From Rhizorhabdus wittichii RW1 (lineage in GTDB: Bacteria > Pseudomonadota > Alphaproteobacteria > Sphingomonadales > Sphingomonadaceae): a stretch of DNA of 64,000 bases. A program made the translations under genes and the position numbers. Shown here one piece after another: positions 45,643-53,857 of the stretch; positions within the stretch are counted from its first letter, which is position 1; each line of letters starts with the position of its first letter. Where the stretch lies: contig CP000699.1 of NCBI GenBank assembly GCA_000016765.1, forward strand, positions 2,294,001-2,358,000, written 5' to 3'. Below the pieces are notes generated by a model that was given only the letters and a program-made list of their open reading frames with translations, did no database searches and was not told the origin of the DNA.

Positions 45643-46397
45643 AGCATATAGGCTCCGCCCGTGAGGATCAGCGTCTGGCCGCTGACGAACCGGCTCTGCG
45701 GCCCGAGCAGGAAGGCGACGCCCGATCCGATGTCGCTTTCGCAATCGCCGATCCGGCCGAGCGCGGCGCGGTTCGAGATGACCGGCACCATGTGCGGATG
45801 CAGCTCGAAGAATTTGTCCATCGCCGGGGTCAGCGCGACCGGGGCGATGCCATTGACCCTTATGCCGAGCGGCCCCCATTCGCGCGCCAGGCTCTTGACG
45901 AAGCCGCGCTGCGCGCCCTTCATCGCCGAATAGGGAGCCAGCGAGGGATTGCCCTCGATCCCGGCATTGGAGGTCAGCACCACCAGCGTGCCCCGGCTGT
46001 CGCGCAGCGCCGGGAAAGCCGCCTGCGCGCAATAGAGCGTGCCGCGGAAACTGACCCGCAGCTGGTCGTCCCAATTGTCCTGGGGCACATCCTCGATCGA
46101 GACCGGCTCGCTGGAGAAGCCGCTGACCGCGTTGTGGACCAGCCCGTCGAGCTTGCCGAACGCCGCGACCGTGCCGGCGATCGCCGCCGCGACGCTGGCG
46201 CGGTCGCCGACGTCGCAGGTCAGCGCCGCCGCCCGGCCGCCCCGCGCGATGATCTCGTCGGCGACGGCCTGCGCCGTCTCGATCCGCCGCGCGGTGACGG
46301 CGACGGCCGCGCCCTCGGCGGCGGCGGCGAGGGCGATCCCCCGGCCGACGCCCTGCGCCGCGCCGGTGACGAGCACCGAAAGTCCGTTCAGAGACAT
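45639..46397 (-). CDS. Short-chain dehydrogenase/reductase (SDR)
   Basis: The 252-residue classical SDR has the cofactor motif TGAAQGVGRG (11-20), with Arg37/Arg38 after the second strand suggesting NADP preference, and the catalytic Ser143, Tyr156 and Lys160 (YSAMK). The end GQTLILTGGAYML is typical. Its start overlaps the hydantoinase A gene by 10 bp, and its stop overlaps the degenerate SDR by 4 bp. It is probably an alcohol/ketone step of the same pathway, possibly as a heteromer with the degenerate SDR. Confidence 0.92.
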   Translation of the reverse strand: MSLNGLSVLVTGAAQGVGRGIALAAAAEGAAVAVTARRIETAQAVADEIIARGGRAAALTCDVGDRASVAAAIAGTVAAFGKLDGLVHNAVSGFSSEPVSIEDVPQDNWDDQLRVSFRGTLYCAQAAFPALRDSRGTLVVLTSNAGIEGNPSLAPYSAMKGAQRGFVKSLAREWGPLGIRVNGIAPVALTPAMDKFFELHPHMVPVISNRAALGRIGDCESDIGSGVAFLLGPQSRFVSGQTLILTGGAYML

Positions 46398-48526
46398 GTG
46401 ACCAGATTTTCCCCGATCGAAGCCCGTTCCTCGAGGCCGTTGCGCTCGATGACGAGGTTCAGGTGGCGGTCGACCTCGACGACATAGCCGGGTGGGCAGA
46501 TCGTCGTGGACTCGGGCTCCTCGACGATCGCGGGACCGGCGAAGGCGTCGCCGGGCGCGAGCCGGGCGCGATCATAGACGGGCGTGTCGACGAAGCCGCC
46601 GGCCGCCGTGAAATAGGCTGGCCGCCGCCGCTTCACCGCCTGGGCGGCGTCGCCCGGGCGCGGCGCGTGGACCGCCTGCTCGGGCTTGCGGACATGGGCG
46701 ACGACCCGGACCTTGCAATGGACCAGCGTGCAGCGGTCGGTCGGCCGCAGCCCGGCGGTCGCGGCATAGAGCTCGCGGAAGCTCGCCTCGGCGGCGGCGA
46801 TGACGGCGGCGTCGACCGGGCCGTCGGGGATCGGGATGGTCAGGTCGAGCACCTGGCTTTCGAAGCGGATCGACACCGCGCGCTCGACGACGATCCCCTC
46901 CTCGAACCCGTCGCGGCGGAGCTGCGCGCGTCCCTCCGCCTCGAGCTGGGCGAACTGCGCGTCGAGCGCGGCGAAATCGCCGGCCGAGACGTCCGCCGCC
47001 ATCGCGATCTGGTCATAGGCCATGTCGGCGACGAGCAGCCCGAAGGCGGAGCGGACCCCCGGCGACGGCGGGATGATCACGGTCGGGATGCCGAAATGCT
47101 CGGCGACGCCGACGACGTGGAGCGGCCCCGCCCCGCCCGAGGCGGTCAGCACATATTCGCGCGGGTCGATGCCGCGCTGGAGCGTGACGATGCGGATCGC
47201 CGAGGCCATGTTGGTGTTGGCCAGCATGTGGATGCCGCGCGCCACCCCGGTCGCGTCGATGCCGAGCTTCGCCGCCAGCCGGTCGGCCGCCGCGCGGCTG
47301 CGGTCGGGATGGATCCTCATCGTCCCGCCGAGGAAATAATCGGGGTCGAGATAGCCGAGCAGCAGGTTGGCGTCGGTCACCGTCATCTCGGTCCCGCCGA
47401 AGCCGTAGCAGGCCGGCCCCGGTTCCGAGCTGGCGCTCTCCGGGCCGAGCTGGAGGAAGCCGCCGCGGTCGACCCAGGCGATCGATCCGCCGCCCGCGCC
47501 GACCTCGGCCAGGTCGATCACCGGCACCTTGATCGGCTCGCCCGCGTCGCGCCCGCCCGCGCTCGCCTTGCCGCCGACGCGGAAGTCGTTGGTGATGCGC
47601 GGCTGGCCGTTCTGGACGACGCCGGCCTTGGCGGTGGTGCCGCCCATGTCGAACGAGATCAGGTTGTCGAAGCCGCAGGCGCGGCCAAGCTCGGCGCTCG
47701 CCATGATGCCGGCGGCGGGGCCGCTCTCGATCATGTAGGCGGCCTTGCGCGCGGCCGCGGCGGCGGTCATCACCCCGCCGCTCGACTGCATGATCTGCAA
47801 CGGCCGGGCATAGCCCAGGTCGCGCAGCGCCCGTTCCAGCTCGTTGACATAGCCCGAGAAGGTCGGGCCGATATAGGCCGACAGCACCGCCGTCGAGGCG
47901 CGCTCATATTCCTGATATTCGGGCCAGATGTCGGACGAGATGCAGACATAGGCATCGGGCATGTGGCGGCGGGCGATCTCGGCCACGCGCTGCTCATGAT
48001 CGGGATTGGCATAGCCGTGCATCAGGCAGATCGCGACCGCCTCGGGCCCCTTGGCGGCGAGCGCCGCGATCCGCGCCTCGGCGTCGGCGACGTCGAGGGG
48101 GGTGATCACATGGCCGAGATGGTCCATCCGCTCGCATATCTCGGCGACCATGCCGCGCGCGACCAGCGGTTCGGGCCGGCGATAGCTCAGGTCGTAGCGG
48201 TTCGATCCGATCGGCTTCTGCTTGCTGATCCGGAACATGTCGCCGAAGCCCAGCGTGGTGACGAAGCCGACCTTCGCCCCCTTGCGTTCCAGCACCAGGT
48301 TGGTCGGCAGGGTCGTCGCATGGACGACGCGGTCGAGCTGCGTCCCCGTCGCCCCGACCAGCGCCAGCGCCTCGCGCACCGCGTTCATCACGCCCCGAAC
48401 CGGCTCGGTCGGGGTGGTCAGCGTCTTGACGTTGCGGACCTCGCCGGTCTGGCTGCAGACGATGACGAGATCGGTGAAGGTGCCGCCGACGTCGACGCCG
48501 ACGAAATAGGTGGAACGATCAGCCAC
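46388..48526 (-). CDS. Hydantoinase/5-oxoprolinase A subunit family (ATP-dependent)
   Basis: The 712-residue protein starts with the ASKHA ATP-binding motif FVGVDVGGTFTD (8-19), continues with HATTLPTNLVLERKG, SSGGVMTAAAA, FDMGGTTAKAG (second phosphate motif) and ASGGAGPLH, and ends with a C-terminal hydantoinase domain. With the B subunit it forms ATP-dependent amidohydrolases of the 5-oxoprolinase, N-methylhydantoinase and acetone-carboxylase superfamily. Translation begins at GTG 48526, inside the 3' end of the B gene (8-bp overlap). The pair likely opens a cyclic amide, lactam or imide ring at the cost of ATP, or carboxylates a ketone; the sequence does not settle which. Confidence 0.93.
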   Translation of the reverse strand: MADRSTYFVGVDVGGTFTDLVIVCSQTGEVRNVKTLTTPTEPVRGVMNAVREALALVGATGTQLDRVVHATTLPTNLVLERKGAKVGFVTTLGFGDMFRISKQKPIGSNRYDLSYRRPEPLVARGMVAEICERMDHLGHVITPLDVADAEARIAALAAKGPEAVAICLMHGYANPDHEQRVAEIARRHMPDAYVCISSDIWPEYQEYERASTAVLSAYIGPTFSGYVNELERALRDLGYARPLQIMQSSGGVMTAAAAARKAAYMIESGPAAGIMASAELGRACGFDNLISFDMGGTTAKAGVVQNGQPRITNDFRVGGKASAGGRDAGEPIKVPVIDLAEVGAGGGSIAWVDRGGFLQLGPESASSEPGPACYGFGGTEMTVTDANLLLGYLDPDYFLGGTMRIHPDRSRAAADRLAAKLGIDATGVARGIHMLANTNMASAIRIVTLQRGIDPREYVLTASGGAGPLHVVGVAEHFGIPTVIIPPSPGVRSAFGLLVADMAYDQIAMAADVSAGDFAALDAQFAQLEAEGRAQLRRDGFEEGIVVERAVSIRFESQVLDLTIPIPDGPVDAAVIAAAEASFRELYAATAGLRPTDRCTLVHCKVRVVAHVRKPEQAVHAPRPGDAAQAVKRRRPAYFTAAGGFVDTPVYDRARLAPGDAFAGPAIVEEPESTTICPPGYVVEVDRHLNLVIERNGLEERASIGENLVTCL

Positions 48527-50282
48527 GGCGCAGCCCCTCGGTCGCCGCTCTGTCGATGTCGGTGCGATCCGCGTTGAGCACGACCCCGTAAACCTCCCTT
48601 GCCGCCTCGATCGAGACGATCCCCTCCTCGACATCGGCGAGCACCAGCGCCGGATCGCGCTCCAGCGGATCGCCCAGCCCGCCGCCGCCGGGGCACATGA
48701 CGGTCAGCACGTCGCCCGCCTTCAGCCGGTGGTTGGTGATCTTGCCGGGCAGGGCATATTCGTCGGCCTCGCCGCGGTTGACGATCCAGGCCGCGCCGCT
48801 GCCGGCCAGCCCGCCCTCGATGCCGGGCGGGGGGCGATCGAAGCGGTCGGTGGCCCGCGCGGTGATCACTACGTCGGTCTGGAACTCGATCTCCTTGACC
48901 AGCCCCGCGCCGCCGCGCCAGCGGCCGGGACCGCTGGTGTCGGGCGCCAGCCGGTAGCAGCGGTAACGGACCGGATGGCCCCATTCATAGCCTTCGAGGT
49001 TGCGCTCATAGCCGGCCTGACCGTGGAACAGCAGCGGCAGGCCGTCGCCGCCATCCTCGCCGTGCCGCGCCCCGCACGATCCGAAGCAGACGTCGAGCAT
49101 GCTCCACAGCCCGCCGCCGTCCGGGGTCGCGCCCTGGATGTTGAGGGTGTGGACGGTGGCGCCGGGCGCCATCGAGCGGGTCTCGTCGATCACCGACAGC
49201 GCCTGCAGCACCGCGTCGATCACCGCCTGCCCCGTCGCCAGCCGGATGTTGCACGCCGAGGGATAGGAGCAGTTCACCACCGTGCCCGGCGGCAGCAGCA
49301 CCTCGATCGGGCGGTAGAAGCCCTCGTTCATCGGAATGGTCGGGTCGAGGTGGCAGCGCAGCGCATAGTTGATGCACGACAGGGTCTGCGACGCGGTCGA
49401 ATTGATCGCGCCGGTCGCCTGTTTCGCGCTGCCGCTGAAGTCGAGCCGGCATTCCGATCCGTCGATCTCGATCCGGACATGGACCGGATAGTCGCGGTCG
49501 GGGATGATGCCGTCATTCTCGACCGTGAAGCTGCCGGTATAGACGCCGTCGGGCATCTCGGCGAAGCCCTGGCGGACCAGCCGCTCCGAATAGTCGAGCA
49601 GCTCGTCGATCATTGCGCCGAGCGGTTCGTAGCCGAACTTCGCGACCATCTCCACCAGCCGCAGCGCCGCGACGTTGCCGCCCGCCGCCAGCGCGTTGAT
49701 GTCGCTCATCAGCTTGGCGGGGGTGCGACTGTTCGAGCAGATCAGCCGCGTCACCGCCTCGTCGAGCTTGCCCGCGCGGTAGAGCTTGGTCGGCGGGATG
49801 GTCAGCCCTTCGTGGAAGCATTCGCTGGCATTGGCCGGCAGGCCGCCCGACGACAGGCCGCCCAGGTCCGACACGATCATCATCAACCCGCAGTAGAAGG
49901 CGGGCCTGCCCTCGTGGAACACCGGGCGGAAAGCGCCGACGTCGGTCGGGTGGACGCCGCCGGCGAAGGGATCGTTGACGATCAGCACGTCCCCCTCGAC
50001 CAGCGTCTCGGGCGGATGATCGCGCAGCACGGCCCGCAGCATCGCGCGCAGCGCGGCCGAGTGCATGATCCCGACCTCGGTCTGCGCGATCAGCCGGGCG
50101 TCGGCGTCGTAGAGGGTGCAGGCGATCTCGGCCGAGGCCGCGACGAAGGTCGATCCCGCGCTGCGCGCGGCGCGGATGCCCGCCTCCTGCGCGACCAGCA
50201 TCAGGCTGTTCTTGACGACCTCGCACAGGATCGGGTCGAGCCCCCGGCTCGTTTCGACGGCACCGCCGGTCGGCTCGCTCAC
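48519..50282 (-). CDS. Hydantoinase/5-oxoprolinase B subunit family
   Basis: The 587-residue B subunit has LDPILCEVVKNSLMLVAQEAG at the N-terminus, EGDVLIVNDPFAGGVHPTDV, SDLGGLSSGG and the C-terminal GRWRGGAGLVKEIEF and VMCPGGGGLGDPLERD. These are the standard HyuB/OPLAH C-half signatures. It starts at GTG 50282, one base after the cupin stop, with AGGAAC upstream, and overlaps the A subunit by 8 bp, so stoichiometric expression of A and B is expected. Confidence 0.93.
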   Translation of the reverse strand: MSEPTGGAVETSRGLDPILCEVVKNSLMLVAQEAGIRAARSAGSTFVAASAEIACTLYDADARLIAQTEVGIMHSAALRAMLRAVLRDHPPETLVEGDVLIVNDPFAGGVHPTDVGAFRPVFHEGRPAFYCGLMMIVSDLGGLSSGGLPANASECFHEGLTIPPTKLYRAGKLDEAVTRLICSNSRTPAKLMSDINALAAGGNVAALRLVEMVAKFGYEPLGAMIDELLDYSERLVRQGFAEMPDGVYTGSFTVENDGIIPDRDYPVHVRIEIDGSECRLDFSGSAKQATGAINSTASQTLSCINYALRCHLDPTIPMNEGFYRPIEVLLPPGTVVNCSYPSACNIRLATGQAVIDAVLQALSVIDETRSMAPGATVHTLNIQGATPDGGGLWSMLDVCFGSCGARHGEDGGDGLPLLFHGQAGYERNLEGYEWGHPVRYRCYRLAPDTSGPGRWRGGAGLVKEIEFQTDVVITARATDRFDRPPPGIEGGLAGSGAAWIVNRGEADEYALPGKITNHRLKAGDVLTVMCPGGGGLGDPLERDPALVLADVEEGIVSIEAAREVYGVVLNADRTDIDRAATEGLRRG

Positions 50283-50283
50283 C

Positions 50284-50766
50284 TCAGTTGTTCCTCGTGT
50301 CCTTCAGCCAGGTCGGCATGTCGATCGGCGGATTGGGAAGCGGGACGATGCCCTTGTCGACGAGCAGCTTCTCATAATCCTCGCGGTTGGCGGGGAAGGA
50401 GCGCGGGTCGCCCATCATCACCTCGAACAGCTTGACCCCGTCGGGCCCCGCGATGAACGGGCCGAAGGTGTCGCCCTTGTCGAGCGCGATATGGGTGCCG
50501 GCCGGGCAATGGATGTCGCCGCACATCATGTCGCCGTCGAGGACGAAGACGACGTGGTTGCTGTTGTGGCCGTGCGGGCGGACCACCATTCCCGCATCCC
50601 ATTCGGCGTAGAGCGACAGATATTTGTCGGAGAACTCCATCCACTTCTCGCGGACCGAGGCGGTGCGGTCGCCATGCTGCTGGCGGCGGACCTCCTGCCA
50701 CTTGAAGTCGTCGAGATGGGTGAAGCGGGCCTTCTTGTTGAGATTGGGGTCGACGGTCTCGTCCAT
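50284..50766 (-). CDS. Cupin-fold protein
   Basis: The 160-residue small beta-barrel protein has one cupin motif, HGHNSNHVVFVLDGDM followed by G, with HxH metal ligands, and GTHIALDKGDTFGPF as the second half. The sequence is free of signal or membrane segments. It lies between the TauD-type dioxygenase (23 bp) and hydantoinase B (1 bp) in the operon. Single-domain cupins in such clusters are metal-dependent isomerases, dioxygenases or binding proteins; a second cupin-like protein is encoded at 60824 in the parallel set. Confidence 0.82.
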   Translation of the reverse strand: MDETVDPNLNKKARFTHLDDFKWQEVRRQQHGDRTASVREKWMEFSDKYLSLYAEWDAGMVVRPHGHNSNHVVFVLDGDMMCGDIHCPAGTHIALDKGDTFGPFIAGPDGVKLFEVMMGDPRSFPANREDYEKLLVDKGIVPLPNPPIDMPTWLKDTRNN

Positions 50767-50789
50767 GCATCCTCTCCGATGATCTTCTC

Positions 50790-51671
50790 TCAGCGGGCGT
50801 GCGCTTTTTCGCGATCCGCCCCTTGTTTCGTGTTGGCGCGCTCCGCGTCAGGGATGCCCTGGATGCGGGTGCCGGCGATCGTCACCCGCTGCATCATCCG
50901 TCGCTCGCGATAGTCGGCGACGGCGTAATGCTGCACCGACCGATTGTCCCAGAAGGCGACGTCGCCGGTGTTCCAGCGCAGCCGCACCTGGAATTCGGGG
51001 CTGCGGACATGGTCGTAGAGCAGGCGCAGCAGCGCGTCGCTCTCGGCCCGGCTCATCCCGTCGATCGCCACCGTCCAGTTGGCGTTGACGTTGAGCAGGC
51101 GGCGGCCGGTCTCGGGATGGACCGCGACGACCGGGTGGAGCACCGGCGGCCACTGGTCGACCTTGTCGCGCAGCGACGCGCCCATGACATGCTTGGTCCG
51201 CTCGGCCATCTGTTCGAGCGAATGGATCGCGTGGAGCCCGTCGAGCATCGCGCGCAGCCCCGGCGACAGCGCGTCATAGGCCGCGTACATGTTGGCGAAG
51301 CAGGTGTCGCCGCCGATCGACGGCAATATCTGCGCCTGGAGGATCGATCCCATCGGCGGCGCCGGCATATAGGTGTTGTCGGCGTGCCAGCTGTCGGCAC
51401 CCTCGCCCTTCGGGTTCTTCTGGTCGAGGACGATCACCTCGGGCGCGGGCGACGACGCCGTGCGGAACAGCGGCGGATCGATATCGCCGAAATAGCGCCC
51501 GAAGCGGACATGCTCCTCGACCGACAGCTTGCGCTGCCCGCGGAAGAACAGGACCAGATGCTCGAGCAGCGCGGCGCGAAGCTCCGCCACCACGCCCTTG
51601 TCGAGCGGCTGGGACAGATCGACGCCGTGCACGTCCGCCCCGATATTCGCCGTCACCTTGCGGATGTCCAT
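50790..51671 (-). CDS. TauD/TfdA-family 2-oxoglutarate-dependent dioxygenase
   Basis: The 293-residue Fe(II)/2-oxoglutarate oxygenase has its iron ligands visible as His96-x-Asp98 (SWHADNTY) and His249 (WDNRSVQHYA), with the 2-oxoglutarate-binding Arg262. The N-terminus (IGADVHGVDLSQPL) is typical of TauD, TfdA and the phenoxyalkanoate dioxygenases RdpA/SdpA. Such enzymes hydroxylate next to a heteroatom and so split off a sulfonate, ether or amine part. It follows the D-aminoacylase-type gene by 43 bp. A diverged homologue lies in the opposite set at 59707-60648. Confidence 0.94.
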   Translation of the reverse strand: MDIRKVTANIGADVHGVDLSQPLDKGVVAELRAALLEHLVLFFRGQRKLSVEEHVRFGRYFGDIDPPLFRTASSPAPEVIVLDQKNPKGEGADSWHADNTYMPAPPMGSILQAQILPSIGGDTCFANMYAAYDALSPGLRAMLDGLHAIHSLEQMAERTKHVMGASLRDKVDQWPPVLHPVVAVHPETGRRLLNVNANWTVAIDGMSRAESDALLRLLYDHVRSPEFQVRLRWNTGDVAFWDNRSVQHYAVADYRERRMMQRVTIAGTRIQGIPDAERANTKQGADREKAHAR

Positions 51672-51714
51672 CCGTACAACCCTCTCCTGTTTGTCCTGCG
51701 ATCCGGCCCGCCGG

Positions 51715-53448
51715 TCAGGCCGGCGAGACCACCTCGCCCGGCAGGTTTGTGGTCAGCGCGCCGTCGAGGACGATCGGCCGGCCGTTGACGATCGTCGCCT
51801 TGACGCCCTTGCCCCACGCCTTGAACCGCCCGACGCCGCCCGGCAGATCGCGCGCGAATTCCTTGCGCCACGGGCCGATCGTCTCGGGATCGAAGATCAT
51901 GATGTCCGCCGGGCCGGTCACCTTCAGCGTGCCGCGATCGACCAGGCCGAGCAGCGAGGCCGGGATCTGGGTGATCTGGCGGATGCCCTCCTCCAGCGTC
52001 CAGGCGCCGCGATCGAGCACCCAGGAGCGCAGGAAGTAGGAGCTCCAGTCGGCCGCGTCGTCCTTGGCGAGATGGGCGCCGCCGTCGGACACGCCGACGA
52101 TCATGCGCGGGTCCTGCTGCGCCACGCGCACCGCCTCGGCCCATTCGGGCGTCTCGGTGCGCCAGCGGAACTCGGTCGCCATGTCCTCGTCGAGCAGCAG
52201 GTCGAGCACCACGTCGCCGGGCGCCTTGCCCGTCTCCTCGGCGATCTCGGCGACACTCTTGCCCTGCAACCCGGCGTTGCGATCGTTCGCGACATGGTCG
52301 ACGAACAAAGCGGTCCACAGCGGCGGCGGCAGGATCGTGCCCTTCTTGGGGTCGCGGTTGTAGTTCTCGACCGCCTGGCGCATCTCGTCGCGCGCGGCGG
52401 GATCGCGCAGCATGGCGTCGCGCTCCGCCTTCGGCAGGCGCATCATCGCATGCCACGACGCGACCGCCGCATAATGGGGACATTCGGGGCTGAACACGAC
52501 CGGCCGGTCGAACGGGCGGGAGATCAGCAGCGAATAGACCGGCGCGCCCGCCGCCGTCGCCCGGTCGAGGAACTCGACCGACGCCTCCCAGGTCGCGGTC
52601 GGCGCATCGACCTTGTTGCGTCCGCCCAGCCCCTGGATGATCACCGGCACGCCCGATCGCTTGCCGAGCTCGATCAGATAGTCCTTGTCCTCCTCGTTGA
52701 GGCCGCCGATCGAGCTGGCCGGCAGGAAGGTGATCGATCCCTTGCCGAAACGGCCCAGCTCCTCGGCCAGCGCGAGGAACTCGCTGCGCTCGGCGAGGCG
52801 CGACGGCACCGGATCGCCGTTGATGTCCATATGCACCGCCGCCGCCGAGGAGGAGAGGCCGGCGGCCCCGGCCTCGAGCGCCTCGGCGAGCATCGCCCGC
52901 ATCTGCCGGACCTCGTCCTCGGTCGCGGCGCGGCGGTGCGAATCGTCGCCCATCACCCAGCGGCGCAGGTTCGAATGGCCGACATAGCAGGCGAAGTTGA
53001 TGCCAAGCCTGCCCTTGCGGGTCTGGAGGAACTCGTCGAACGTCTCGAACTCGTCCCAGCGGACGGCGCCCAGCGCGATCGGATTCATCTCCTCCACCCG
53101 GGCGAAGATGCCCTTCAGATATTCACGGTCCTCCGCCTTGCACGGCGCGACCGAGAAGCCGCAATTGCCCGCCAGCACCGTCGTCACGCCGTGGAAGCAG
53201 GACACGGTGGCATAGGGATCGAAGGTGATCTGCGGATCATAATGGGTGTGCGGATCGACGATGCCGGGCGCGACGATGCAGCCCTTGGCGTCGATCTCCT
53301 CGTCGGCGGTCGCCTCCGCGAGATGCGCGAACTTGGCGACCTTGCCGTCGCGGATGCCGACGTCGAGCCGGCGGCGCGGCAGGCCGGTGCCGTCGACGAC
53401 GATGCCGTTGCGAATCAGCAGATCGAAATGTTCGGCAACGCCCGTCAT
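51715..53448 (-). CDS. N-acyl-D-amino-acid deacylase-like amidohydrolase (amidohydrolase_3)
   Basis: The 577-residue protein has the metal motif H67-T-H69-YD in VDPHTHYD, NCGFSVAPC as the D-aminoacylase-type Cys ligand segment, GVSDGGAHL with the catalytic Asp, and the closing GTLKVTGPADIMIFD strand. D-aminoacylases release fatty acids from N-acyl-D-amino acids; many homologues in catabolic clusters have other amide or carbamate substrates. It is the first gene of the long minus-strand operon, preceded by the shared operator at 53525. A paralogue of similar length is encoded at 58013-59695. Confidence 0.91.
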   Translation of the reverse strand: MTGVAEHFDLLIRNGIVVDGTGLPRRRLDVGIRDGKVAKFAHLAEATADEEIDAKGCIVAPGIVDPHTHYDPQITFDPYATVSCFHGVTTVLAGNCGFSVAPCKAEDREYLKGIFARVEEMNPIALGAVRWDEFETFDEFLQTRKGRLGINFACYVGHSNLRRWVMGDDSHRRAATEDEVRQMRAMLAEALEAGAAGLSSSAAAVHMDINGDPVPSRLAERSEFLALAEELGRFGKGSITFLPASSIGGLNEEDKDYLIELGKRSGVPVIIQGLGGRNKVDAPTATWEASVEFLDRATAAGAPVYSLLISRPFDRPVVFSPECPHYAAVASWHAMMRLPKAERDAMLRDPAARDEMRQAVENYNRDPKKGTILPPPLWTALFVDHVANDRNAGLQGKSVAEIAEETGKAPGDVVLDLLLDEDMATEFRWRTETPEWAEAVRVAQQDPRMIVGVSDGGAHLAKDDAADWSSYFLRSWVLDRGAWTLEEGIRQITQIPASLLGLVDRGTLKVTGPADIMIFDPETIGPWRKEFARDLPGGVGRFKAWGKGVKATIVNGRPIVLDGALTTNLPGEVVSPA

Positions 53449-53524
53449 CCACTTCTCCTATCGATGGGGCGCGCCTTGCCGTCGCAGCGGCCGGCTGAAT
53501 CGCCCGATGACTCGCAATCTATCT

Positions 53525-53541
53525 ACCAACCGATCGCTTGT
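53525..53541 (-). promoter_or_regulatory. Shared operator (site 4) in the promoter of the long minus-strand operon
   Basis: The plus strand reads ACCAACCGATCGCTTGT, the sequence closest to the consensus. On the minus strand it lies just downstream of TAGACA and upstream of TAGATT, at 17-bp spacing, so it occupies the -35/-10 spacer of a plausible sigma-70 promoter. It is 77 bp before the amidohydrolase start. Confidence 0.72.
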
Positions 53542-53742
53542 CTATATCGACGAGAAGAATGATGGCGTGCCGTCCCGCATGACGACGCGCCGTCATTTAA
53601 CATATGAAAATCAATATTTTATCTTCTACATCCTCGCCCTACCTCAGCCCGGTCGATGAAATTGAGAATCTCGAATTGCCGGAAAATAATACTAAGCACT
53701 CGATAGGTTTATGACTGATCGTCGATCCGCTTCCCTCGCCAT

Positions 53743-53830
53743 CATTCCCGCGAAAGCGGGAATCCATGGACGGCGGCACCCAGCAGCAACGGACGTCCCG
53801 TAACCGTGGATTCCCGCTTTCGCGGGAATG
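53743..53830. repeat. REPIN: two inverted REP copies
   Basis: CATTCCCGCGAAAGCGGGAAT with following CCA (from 53743) and its inverted copy ending in ATTCCCGCTTTCGCGGGAATG (to 53830) flank about 40 bp. Each copy can form its own hairpin, and both together a larger one. It lies between the adh/aldh operon end and the promoter region of the minus-strand operon. Confidence 0.88.
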
Positions 53831-53857
53831 ACGGCCCGGCGTTGATGCCCTGCATGT

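Larger units (their letters stand above)
53449..53857. other. 409-bp intergenic regulatory region
   Basis: This stretch without genes holds the promoter and operator of the minus-strand operon near 53525-53552, a markedly AT-rich block at about 53590-53710 and a REPIN at 53743-53830. I see no small gene with a credible ribosome-binding site. The AT-rich block may carry upstream activator sites. Confidence 0.7.
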
